Assembly: GCA_019752575.1 (NCBI GenBank)
Contig: JAIELW010000004.1
Location: 186,001-250,000 of the forward strand
Direction of reading: 5' to 3'
Origin: Xanthobacteraceae bacterium
Lineage (GTDB): Bacteria > Pseudomonadota > Alphaproteobacteria > Rhizobiales > Xanthobacteraceae
DNA: 64,000 nt
Of this stretch, positions 57,149 to 64,000 are shown piece by piece (positions within the stretch are counted from its first letter, which is position 1; every line of letters begins with the position of its first letter). The position numbers and the translations under genes were made by a program. Below the pieces are notes generated by a model that saw nothing but the letters and a program-made list of their open reading frames with translations, was not told the DNA's origin and did no database searches.

Positions 57149-58173
57149 ACTGCGGATTTCCAGCCCAGTTCGTCGAAGGCGTCGTGGATGCCGAGCACGA
57201 CGCGAGATGGCGCATTTTCGGCGAGCAGTTGCGCCCGCCAGCTTTTCACCCAATCCGCGGAAAGATTGACCGCACGCCCAGCCGCTTCGAGCGCCCAGCC
57301 GATATGCTTGCGCGCTTCCTTTGCACCACGCGCGTGACCGTATTGGCCGAGCCAGGCGTCGTAGAGCTCAATGAGGTTGTCGCGCTGATCTTCGATCGCG
57401 GGATCGCTGGTGCGCGCTCCGTTTTCGATGAAGCGGGCAATATTTCCGGGCAGCCACGGCCTTCCGCGCGCCGCACGCCCGACCATCACTGCGTCCGCAC
57501 CCGATTCCGCGATCATCGCTGCGGCATCTTCATAGGTTTCGAGATCGCCATTCGCGACCACCGGAATCGAAACCGCCGCCTTCACGCGCGAGATCGCGCG
57601 CCAGTTCGCTTTGCCTTTGTAGAATTGCTGGCGGGTGCGGCCGTGCACCGTCACCATCTTCACGCCTGCGGCCTCCGCGCGGCGCGCAAGCTCAGGCGCA
57701 ACAATCGAGTCGTCGTCCCATCCGAGGCGCATCTTGACCGTGACGGGAATTTTCACGGCACTAATCGCCGCTTCGATCAGGCGAACCGCGTTATCGGCGT
57801 CGCGAAGCAACGCCGCGCCCGCGGCGCCGGTTGTTACGCATTTCGCGGGACAGCCCATGTTGAGATCGACGATGTCCGCGCCTGCTGCCTCCGCAATGCG
57901 CGCGCCTTCCGAGATCCAGCGCGCCTCGCAGCCCGCAAGCTGCACGACATGGTGACCGACGCCGGAACCCTCGGCGCGAAGCTGCGCCTCAGCGCTGCCG
58001 CCCGCCAGCCACTCACAAGCGATCATCTCGGAAACCACGAGGCCGGCACCGTAGCGGTGCGCCATCCGCCGGAACGGCAGGTCTGTGATGCCCGCCATCG
58101 GCGCGAGAAAAGCCCGCGCCACGATCTCGTGCGGCCCGATCTGAAAACCCAGGATATCCGTTTTGGCTACCAA
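57145..58173 (-). CDS. dusB: tRNA-dihydrouridine synthase DusB (NifR3)
   Basis: Dus enzymes reduce uridine to dihydrouridine in tRNA with FMN and NADPH. The 342-residue protein has the N-terminal [14 protein letters not shown], the active-site cysteine region [10 protein letters not shown], the tRNA/FMN region GIPVVANGD-like, and [13 protein letters not shown]. The Rhizobiales DusB, historically NifR3, is the standard first gene of the ntrBC operon. I start at TTG 58173 with AGGGG five bases upstream; a GTG at 58215 has no ribosome-binding site. It is coupled to ntrB. Confidence 0.94.
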   Translation of the reverse strand: MVAKTDILGFQIGPHEIVARAFLAPMAGITDLPFRRMAHRYGAGLVVSEMIACEWLAGGSAEAQLRAEGSGVGHHVVQLAGCEARWISEGARIAEAAGADIVDLNMGCPAKCVTTGAAGAALLRDADNAVRLIEAAISAVKIPVTVKMRLGWDDDSIVAPELARRAEAAGVKMVTVHGRTRQQFYKGKANWRAISRVKAAVSIPVVANGDLETYEDAAAMIAESGADAVMVGRAARGRPWLPGNIARFIENGARTSDPAIEDQRDNLIELYDAWLGQYGHARGAKEARKHIGWALEAAGRAVNLSADWVKSWRAQLLAENAPSRVVLGIHDAFDELGWKSAV

Positions 58174-58251
58174 GCTACCCCTGCCTACAAAATAGGCCCG
58201 AAAATTCGTGCACACATCTTAGTCAAGTCTAGTTCGGAGGCAAGGGCTTTA

Positions 58252-58279
58252 TTGCAATGCACCCAACGGGACCTATGCA
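58252..58279 (+). promoter_or_regulatory. Weak promoter candidate for ispDF
   Basis: TTGCAA at 58252-58257 is followed after 16 bases by TATGCA at 58274-58279, and the ispDF ATG lies 52 bases downstream. The elements only partly match the sigma-70 consensus, so this is low confidence. The region also separates the divergent dusB-ntr block. Confidence 0.2.
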
Positions 58280-58330
58280 CCGGAATAGGCTAGGAAATCA
58301 GCGAAATCCGTGTCTTTCGGACGGTAGGAA

Positions 58331-59506
58331 ATGGAATTTGCAGCCCTGGTAGTGGCCGGAGGTGGTGGAACCCGCGCAGGCGCGGGCCGGCCCAAGCAAT
58401 ACTGGCTGTTACAGGGCGAGCCGGTTCTGCGCCATTCGCTCCGGTTATTCACAGATCATCGCGATATCGGCGCCGTTCAGGCGGTCATCCGTCACGAAGA
58501 TGTCGCCGAATACGAGCGAGCCTCTGCGCGTCTGCCGAAGTGTCGACCGGCCGTCCCCGGCGGGAAGACACGCCAAGCATCCGTCCTCGCGGGCTTGGAA
58601 AGTCTGCTGCCTACTGCGCCGCGTTTCGTGCTCGTCCACGACGCGGCGCGTCCTTTTGCGGATGCCGCGTTGATCGACCGCGCCATCAAATCGGTACGCA
58701 AGACCGGCGCTTCGATCCCTGCGATCCCTGTCTCGGATACGATCAAGCGCGTCGATAAATCCGGCCTGATCAAGGCGAATGTCGAACGCAGCGAACTGCG
58801 CGCGGTGCAGACGCCGCAGGCGTTCGAATTCGAGGCGTTGCTCGCAGCGCACCGCCGCGCGGCAAAGGAAGGTCTGCTCAATTTCACCGACGACGCGGCA
58901 ATCATGGAATGGGCCGGCGAGCCCGTAACGGTTTTCGAGGGCAGCCCGGCAAACCTGAAGCTGACGACGCCGGAAGACTTCGACCGCGCGACCGCCTATG
59001 CAGCCCAGGTATTAGGTGATGTCCGCACCGGAACCGGGTACGACGTGCACGCCTTTACAGATGGCGATCACGTCACGCTGGGCGGGGTCAAAATTCCTCA
59101 TGCGAAGAAGCTTGCCGGCCATTCCGACGCCGACGTTCTCCTGCACGCGATTACCGACGCCATCCTCGGGGCGATTGCCGACGGCGACATCGGTCATCAC
59201 TTCCCGCCTTCGGACGCAAAATGGCGCGGCGCGGACTCTGCGATGTTCATTCGGTTTGCCGTGGAGCACGTCCGGGCCCGCGGCGGCATGATCGCGCATA
59301 TTGACGCGACGCTGATCTGCGAAGCGCCGAAGATCGGCCCGCATCGCGATGCGATGCGCACGAAAATCGCCGAAGTATGCGGGATCGAAATAGGCCGCAT
59401 CGGCGTTCAGGCAACTACGAATGAAGGCCTCGGCTTCCTCGGCCGGGGCGAAGGCATTGCAGCAATGGCGACGGCGACGATCCGCCTGCCCTGGACTAGG
59501 AAATGA
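58331..59506 (+). CDS. ispDF: Bifunctional IspD/IspF (methylerythritol phosphate pathway)
   Basis: The fused enzyme makes CDP-methylerythritol from MEP and CTP (IspD) and the cyclodiphosphate MEcPP (IspF), giving isoprenoid precursors. The 391-residue protein has the IspD domain first (LVVAGGGGTRAGAGRPKQY, LVHDAARPF, RAVQTPQAFEFE). The IspF domain starts near residue 235 (GTGYDVHAF, GGVKIPHAKKLAGHSDADVLLHA with metal ligands, TTNEGLGFLGRGEGI). The fusion is typical of alphaproteobacteria. ATG 58331 follows GTAGGAA. Its stop overlaps the pncC start (ATGA). Confidence 0.96.
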   Translation: MEFAALVVAGGGGTRAGAGRPKQYWLLQGEPVLRHSLRLFTDHRDIGAVQAVIRHEDVAEYERASARLPKCRPAVPGGKTRQASVLAGLESLLPTAPRFVLVHDAARPFADAALIDRAIKSVRKTGASIPAIPVSDTIKRVDKSGLIKANVERSELRAVQTPQAFEFEALLAAHRRAAKEGLLNFTDDAAIMEWAGEPVTVFEGSPANLKLTTPEDFDRATAYAAQVLGDVRTGTGYDVHAFTDGDHVTLGGVKIPHAKKLAGHSDADVLLHAITDAILGAIADGDIGHHFPPSDAKWRGADSAMFIRFAVEHVRARGGMIAHIDATLICEAPKIGPHRDAMRTKIAEVCGIEIGRIGVQATTNEGLGFLGRGEGIAAMATATIRLPWTRK

Positions 59507-60030
59507 CGCACAAGCCGAGAAGCGACGAGGAGATGCGCGATGCAGCCGAGCGCGTACTCGAACTTTGCCGGGTGAAGAAATTCACGCTCGCAACCGCGGA
59601 ATCCTGCACCGGCGGCCTGTGTGCGGTGACGATCACCGACATTCCGGGATCGTCCGATGTCTTCGACCGCGGCATCGTCACGTACTCGAATAAAGCGAAG
59701 CAGATGCTGCTGGGCGTGCCGGAAGCGCTGCTAAACGAGCACGGCGCGGTCAGCGCCCCAGTGGCAAAAGCCATGGCGGAAAGCGTGATCCGCGCGACGA
59801 ATACGCAGGTCGGCCTGTCGGTGACCGGTATCGCCGGCCCCGATGGCGGCAGCGAAGAAAAGCCGGTCGGCCTTGTCTTCGTCGGCGGCGCGCTCGCGAG
59901 CGGCGCGCATCACGTGCGCGAATGCCGGTTCGGCGATCTCGGACGATGCGAAATTCGCCGCCGTTCGGTCATCGCCGCCTTTGCGCTTCTCGAAGAATTG
60001 CTCGCGAAGCCGATCAAGCCGCAGGTTTAG
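59503..60030 (+). CDS. pncC: CinA family nicotinamide-nucleotide amidohydrolase PncC
   Basis: PncC deamidates nicotinamide mononucleotide to nicotinic acid mononucleotide in NAD salvage. The 175-residue protein is the stand-alone CinA C-terminal domain with TLATAESCTGGLCA, YSNKAKQMLLGVP and LSVTGIAGPDGG, and ends near EELLAK. The N-terminal MoaB-like part of full CinA is absent, as in E. coli YgaD/PncC. It is coupled to ispDF by a four-base overlap. Its stop overlaps that of the convergent gene (TTAG at 60027-60030). Confidence 0.93.
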   Translation: MTHKPRSDEEMRDAAERVLELCRVKKFTLATAESCTGGLCAVTITDIPGSSDVFDRGIVTYSNKAKQMLLGVPEALLNEHGAVSAPVAKAMAESVIRATNTQVGLSVTGIAGPDGGSEEKPVGLVFVGGALASGAHHVRECRFGDLGRCEIRRRSVIAAFALLEELLAKPIKPQV

Positions 60031-62276
60031 AATTTTTTACGGATCATCGCGCTGATGAGATCGGAATAGTCGTCGGTCCAGGGGTGCACGCCCTCCGGCG
60101 CGACCGGTTCCCAGCCCTGCAAGCGGGCAATGCCGGCAATCTCGCGCCAGTCGCGCGCAAGCACCGCGACGGTCGCGTTCGATTTGTAATCCTGCGCGAA
60201 GTTATTCGCCGACATATCCGTCTTCACGAGCGTCACGAGCCCCTCGCTCGCACCGACCGCGGCAACGATCTTCGACAATTCGAGATGCCGGTTCGAAATG
60301 TGCATCACGATAACGCCGTTATGGTTCAGGCGGGAAAGATAGCCGGCGACCGCCTCGCGGGTCAGCAGATGCGCCGGAATCGCATCGGAAGAAAAAGCAT
60401 CCAGCACGATCAGATCGTATTTCGTCTGCGAAGCCGAAAGCGTCAGCCGCGCATCGCCTAGCACAATCGGCATGCCGGGTGCGCAGCTTGCGATGAAGCG
60501 GAAACTTTGCGGGTCACGCGCGAGCCGGACGACTTCCGGGTCGATTTCGAAGAAGGTCCAGCTTTCGCCCTGCTCGCGATAACAGGCGAGACTTCCGGTG
60601 CCGAGGCCGACCGCCGCGACATTCGTGAGCTTCCCGCGCGCCGCGCGTGTTGCGAGAATGGTCTCCGAAATCGGCCCGCCACGATAGTAATAGGCAAGCG
60701 GCTCGGCGCGATCAGTCACCGGTGTGCCGTCGGCGTTCTTGACGCGGTCGGCGCCATGGATGGTCGTGCCGTGGAATAGCAAACGGTATTTGCCGTCCGC
60801 GCTGTCTGCGATCTTGTGTACGCCGAAGAAGCTCCGCGTGGTTTCTACATTCGTCTGTCCCGGTTGCCACAGACCGCTGAAAGCGAAGGCGAGCACAACA
60901 AGGCCGAACATACGTGCGGGATTTTCTCGCGAGAACAGGATCAGCGCGGCAATAGAAATGAGCACCGCCTGAAACGCGATCATCCAGCCCACCGGAATGC
61001 GCAACCCGGTGAGGAAGTGAACGGCAAACAGAACCAGCGCCAGCACAAGGGGCAGCGCGGCGGCGGTCGCCGTCTCGCGCAAGCCGCGAGAGAACGCGGC
61101 GGGCATCGCGAGCACCGCGGCGGCGACCAGGATCGGATATTCCGTCGTCGTCGAAAACACGTTCGGCGCGATCAGGCCGGTGAATACGCCGCCGATCACA
61201 CCGCCGATCGAGGTCGCCAGATAGAAATCCGTGAGACGCTCCGGCGCCGGGCGGCGACGGTAGAGTTCGCCGTGACACAACAGCGTCAGCACAAAGAATC
61301 CGATCAGGTGCAGCGAGATCGTGATCGCCCAATAGGCGCGGTCGCCGCCGAGCATGCTGATCGCAAGCGGCGCGATCACGTAAGGTACGAGCCGCACCAC
61401 GGTGCCGTGCGAAATCCACGGCTTGTCGTTAAAGACAGCCACGAACGTCAGCAGATAAAGTGCAAGCGGTACGACCCACAGAAAAGGTGCTGCGGCAACA
61501 TCGGTGCTGATATGCGCGGTTACGGCAACCACAAGGCCCGAGGGGATAGCGGCAAGACCGATCCAGGAAAGTTTCGCTGCGAGTGAAGGCTTCGCCGCCC
61601 GAGAGCCCGCTTCGCGCTTCACGACGGCGCCGGAGGCGACGACGAGCGCGGCAAGCGCGATCAGAACGGCGAGCAATCCGAAACCGGCGGCCCACGCCGC
61701 CGTCTGCTCGCGCAGCGTGAAGAACGGCTCGATCAGGACCGGATAAGCAAGCAGTGCTGCGAACGAGCCGAGATTGGATGCGGCATAAAGCACATAGGGG
61801 TTTGATGCGCGCGGATGACCGCTGTCGGCGAACCAGCGCTGGAGAAGCGGTGCGCTCGCTGCGAGCGCCGTGAACGGCAAGCCGATTGAAGCTGCGAAAA
61901 GAACGAGCAGCCAGATCTCGATATGCGAAGACGGCGGCGTGCCGAAACCGCTGGCAATCCCGAGCGGAAGCGTGAGCGCCGCAATTCCGAGTAAGCCAAG
62001 ATGGATCAGCGCGCCGTGACGCGGCGCAAAGTATTTCGTCAGCCAGTGTGCGTAAGCATACCCGAGCAGAAGCGCCGCCTGAAAAAACACCATCGCGACC
62101 GACCAGATCGCGGGCGCGCCGCCGAGTTTCGGCAGCACCATCTTCGTGAACATCGGCTGCACGGCAAAAAGCAGCAGCGCGGAGACGAAAAGCGTCGCCG
62201 CGAAAATAGCGGGCGCGCTGCGGAAAAGCCGGGACGCGACCGGTTGGGCTTGCGGGGCGGCTTCGATGGATGACAT
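60027..62276 (-). CDS. Membrane-bound spermidine synthase-like protein (fused multi-helix domain and SpeE-like domain)
   Basis: The 749-residue protein has two halves. Residues about 15-480 hold 12 to 14 hydrophobic helices resembling an MFS-like permease. The C-terminal half is a SpeE-like methyltransferase fold with GLGTGSLACY, FFEIDPEVVRLA, GDARLTLSA and YDLIVLDAFSSDAIPAHLLT. Members are often annotated as fused MFS/spermidine synthase; whether they make polyamines is unproven. I start at ATG 62276; a codon at 62309 is possible. It converges on pncC with a shared stop-codon tetranucleotide. Confidence 0.9.
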   Translation of the reverse strand: MSSIEAAPQAQPVASRLFRSAPAIFAATLFVSALLLFAVQPMFTKMVLPKLGGAPAIWSVAMVFFQAALLLGYAYAHWLTKYFAPRHGALIHLGLLGIAALTLPLGIASGFGTPPSSHIEIWLLVLFAASIGLPFTALAASAPLLQRWFADSGHPRASNPYVLYAASNLGSFAALLAYPVLIEPFFTLREQTAAWAAGFGLLAVLIALAALVVASGAVVKREAGSRAAKPSLAAKLSWIGLAAIPSGLVVAVTAHISTDVAAAPFLWVVPLALYLLTFVAVFNDKPWISHGTVVRLVPYVIAPLAISMLGGDRAYWAITISLHLIGFFVLTLLCHGELYRRRPAPERLTDFYLATSIGGVIGGVFTGLIAPNVFSTTTEYPILVAAAVLAMPAAFSRGLRETATAAALPLVLALVLFAVHFLTGLRIPVGWMIAFQAVLISIAALILFSRENPARMFGLVVLAFAFSGLWQPGQTNVETTRSFFGVHKIADSADGKYRLLFHGTTIHGADRVKNADGTPVTDRAEPLAYYYRGGPISETILATRAARGKLTNVAAVGLGTGSLACYREQGESWTFFEIDPEVVRLARDPQSFRFIASCAPGMPIVLGDARLTLSASQTKYDLIVLDAFSSDAIPAHLLTREAVAGYLSRLNHNGVIVMHISNRHLELSKIVAAVGASEGLVTLVKTDMSANNFAQDYKSNATVAVLARDWREIAGIARLQGWEPVAPEGVHPWTDDYSDLISAMIRKKF

Positions 62277-62345
62277 GCGGCTCGCATGGGCTCCGGGAAT
62301 CGGGCCCATGCCTTATCGCCAATGTCTTAAATTGCCTTTACGGGC

Positions 62346-62807
62346 TTAAAGCGCCTTTTCCCGGTAGATTTTGTCAGCCCGCTTCTCAAAGGCTTCGGCA
62401 AAGCGCCGGAAAGCGGAATCGAACAAGGCGCCCATCACCAGCCCGAGCATCTTCGACCTGAATTCGTAGGCAATGAAGAAATCGGCCTCCGAGGAATTCT
62501 CGCCCTCCGGCCGGAAGCGCCAACGGTTCTCGAGATGCGAAAACGGGCCGTCGAGATACTCGACCAGAATAGCGAGCTTCGGCCGGTCGAGCGTGACCCG
62601 GCTCGAGAATGTCTCACGGATCAGCTTATAGGCGACCGTCATATCCGCAATGATGATCTCGACACCCTCCGCCTCGCCGCTGCGTTTGCGCACATAGAGG
62701 CTTTCGCACATCGGCACGAATTCGGGATAGCGCTCCACGTCAGCGACGAGATCGAACATCTTCGCCGCCGAGTGCTTCACGCGGCGCGTGGTGCGATAGG
62801 AGTGCAT
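62346..62807 (-). CDS. RatA/Coq10 family START-domain (SRPBCC) protein
   Basis: The 153-residue protein has the polyketide-cyclase/START-like fold with ADVERYPEFVPMCESLYV and TFSSRVTLDRPKL, and the segment PFSHLENRWRF. Coq10 homologues bind ubiquinone and are needed for its proper use in the respiratory chain. The RatA label (a ribosome-interacting toxin) applies to E. coli relatives, so the ubiquinone role is the better guess here. It lies downstream of lipA after 17 bases and on the same strand. Confidence 0.9.
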   Translation of the reverse strand: MHSYRTTRRVKHSAAKMFDLVADVERYPEFVPMCESLYVRKRSGEAEGVEIIIADMTVAYKLIRETFSSRVTLDRPKLAILVEYLDGPFSHLENRWRFRPEGENSSEADFFIAYEFRSKMLGLVMGALFDSAFRRFAEAFEKRADKIYREKAL

Positions 62808-62824
62808 CGGGTTTAGCCGCGCGT

Positions 62825-63775
62825 TTACGCGTTCTCGCGCGCTGCGCGCAACTTCTCGAAGTCCTCGCCGGCATGATGCGACGAGCGCGTCAGCGGCGAC
62901 GACGACACCATCAGGAAGCCTTTGGCGCGCGCGATCGCCGCCAAATTTTCGAACTCGTCCGGCGTGACATAACGCACGATCGGGTGATGCTTGCGGCTGG
63001 GCTGAAGATACTGGCCGATGGTGATGAAATCGACCTCCGCCGAGCGCAGGTCGTCCATCACCTGCAGGACTTCGTTCCGCTCCTCGCCCAAGCCCACCAT
63101 GATGCCGGACTTTGTAAACATGCGCGGGTTCAATTCCTTCACACGCTGGAGCAGTCGCAGCGAATGGAAGTACCGCGCGCCCGGCCGCACGGGCAGATAG
63201 AGCGACGGCACGGTTTCGAGATTGTGGTTAAAGACATCCGGTGTCGCCTCAACAACAACTTCAAGCGCGCCGTCCTTGCGCAGAAAATCCGGCGTCAGCA
63301 CTTCGACGGTCGTTTCCGGATTGTGCTTGCGGATCGCACGAATGGTCTGCGCGAAATGCTCTGCGCCGCCGTCTGAGAGATCGTCGCGGTCGACCGAAGT
63401 TACGACGACATGCTTCAGACCGAGCTTGGCTGTCGCCTCAGCAACTTTCTCGGGCTCGTCCGCGTCGAGCGCTCCCGGCAACCCGGTCTTCACATTGCAG
63501 AACGAGCACGCGCGCGTGCAGGTGTCGCCCATGATGAGGAAGGTCGCGTGCTTTTGTGCCCAGCACTCGCCGATATTCGGGCACGACGCTTCCTCGCAGA
63601 CCGTATGCAGACCGCCCGCGCGCACGAGCCGCGCGGTCTCGCTAAACGCGCCCGGTCCCGGCGCGCGCACGCGGATCCAGTCGGGCTTCGGCAGCAACGC
63701 CGAATCCGCCCGGTGCGCCTTTTCAGGATGGCGCGGCCGGGCGTTTTTCTTCAGCGTGTCGATGACGACGGTCAT
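62825..63775 (-). CDS. lipA: Lipoyl synthase LipA
   Basis: LipA is a radical-SAM enzyme that inserts two sulfurs into the octanoyl chain of lipoate-dependent proteins. The 316-residue protein has the auxiliary-cluster motif [12 protein letters not shown] (CxxxxCxxxxxC) and the radical-SAM motif [28 protein letters not shown] and [14 protein letters not shown] are also typical. The C-terminal serine (SSSPLTRSS) that ligates the auxiliary cluster is present. ATG 63775 is the family start. Confidence 0.97.
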   Translation of the reverse strand: MTVVIDTLKKNARPRHPEKAHRADSALLPKPDWIRVRAPGPGAFSETARLVRAGGLHTVCEEASCPNIGECWAQKHATFLIMGDTCTRACSFCNVKTGLPGALDADEPEKVAEATAKLGLKHVVVTSVDRDDLSDGGAEHFAQTIRAIRKHNPETTVEVLTPDFLRKDGALEVVVEATPDVFNHNLETVPSLYLPVRPGARYFHSLRLLQRVKELNPRMFTKSGIMVGLGEERNEVLQVMDDLRSAEVDFITIGQYLQPSRKHHPIVRYVTPDEFENLAAIARAKGFLMVSSSPLTRSSHHAGEDFEKLRAARENA

Positions 63776-63790
63776 GCTTCTTGCGTTATC

Positions 63791-64000
63791 TCACATTGTC
63801 GAACGGCGGCTCTGGATCATGCGCCAGGCGAAGATAAGAATGATCGCACCGATACTGGCAGCGATCAGCCCGCGCCAGAAACCGAAAACCTGAATCTGCG
63901 CGACTTCAGCGAGCTTGTTGCCGACGAACGCACCGGCAACGCCAACGATCAAATTGGTGAACAGGCCGTGGTTGCTCGAAGTCACCTTCTCCGCGATCCA
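63791..64000 (-). CDS. GlsB/YeaQ/YmgE family stress-response membrane protein, 5'-truncated by window edge
   Basis: The visible 69 residues (frame open to the edge) have two hydrophobic helices: LIVGVAGAFVGNKLAE (the glycine-rich transglycosylase-associated core) and LIAASIGAIILIFAWRMI. Family members are small inner-membrane proteins of unknown function linked to stress. The start codon lies outside the window; an internal GTG at 63985 is not the start. It is upstream of lipA on the same strand with a 15-base gap. Confidence 0.8.
   Translation of the reverse strand, partial: WIAEKVTSSNHGLFTNLIVGVAGAFVGNKLAEVAQIQVFGFWRGLIAASIGAIILIFAWRMIQSRRSTM

Overview
The window is a gene-dense, GC-rich stretch of chromosome (about 60 % G+C by eye). 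It most likely comes from an alphaproteobacterium of the order Hyphomicrobiales (Rhizobiales), in the Bradyrhizobium / Xanthobacteraceae-like part of that order. The pointers are the dusB-ntrB-ntrC-ntrY-ntrX-dat-hfq-hflX block, phosphatidylcholine synthase (Pcs), fused IspDF, invasion-associated locus B protein, HspQ, and sdhE between divergent recG and mfd. I see no rRNA, CRISPR array, prophage or insertion sequence. Almost all of it is ordinary core chromosome.

Layout. 1-1.2 kb: end of a heme-importer ATPase gene, tRNA-Lys, then a gene-poor gap holding a probable gene remnant. 1.2-8.6 kb: M20 amidohydrolase, EamA exporter, SPOR-like envelope protein, the glmU-glmS amino-sugar pair, a small secreted protein and a DUF805 protein. 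8.6-15.2 kb: DNA repair (recG, mfd) around sdhE, then a DsbA-type oxidoreductase. 15.2-22 kb: orphan peptide-type solute-binding protein coupled to a degenerate adenylate-forming protein, IalB, hspQ, lipid kinase, malyl-CoA-lyase-like enzyme. 22-28.6 kb: AEC carrier with a CaiB/BaiF protein, UbiH-type hydroxylase, pcs-terC, SDR, quinone reductase. 28.7-36.8 kb: soluble MCP-PilZ receptor, TPR protein, rimO, FAD oxidoreductase, a Cys-rich Tat-like membrane protein, hydrolase, metallo-beta-lactamase-fold protein. 36.8-37.4 kb: a compact unit of composite hairpin terminator, tiny GIY-YIG ORF, inverted repeat and tRNA-Ser. 37.5-44.5 kb: rlpA, a DacC/PBP5-like protein lacking catalytic residues, tmk, holB, metG, tatD and an MBL-fold gene in one tight run. 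44.6-48.1 kb: diguanylate cyclase, mazG, membrane protein. 48.1-58.2 kb: the nitrogen two-component block to hfq-hflX. 58.3-64 kb: ispDF, pncC, a membrane-bound spermidine-synthase-like protein, a RatA/Coq10 START protein, lipA and a YeaQ-family gene cut by the window edge.

How the genes fit together. Many same-strand neighbours share ATGA, GTGA or TTGA stop/start overlaps, which suggests translational coupling: sbp/AMP-like, sdhE/mfd, AEC/CaiB, pcs/terC, dacC/tmk, tmk/holB, dusB/ntrB, ispDF/pncC. Of 11 convergent pairs, eight are separated by three bases or less or overlap, and four of these share one tetranucleotide holding both stop codons. The other three have a recognisable terminator. 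Non-ATG starts (GTG, TTG) are frequent and were chosen from ribosome-binding sites, overlaps and family alignments recalled from memory. No searches were run. The items most worth a second look are the inactive-looking DacC paralog, the tRNA-Ser/GIY-YIG/palindrome unit, the Cys-rich protein with an internal twin-arginine segment, the degenerate acyl-CoA-synthetase-like protein behind an orphan solute-binding protein, and the MCP-PilZ receptor.
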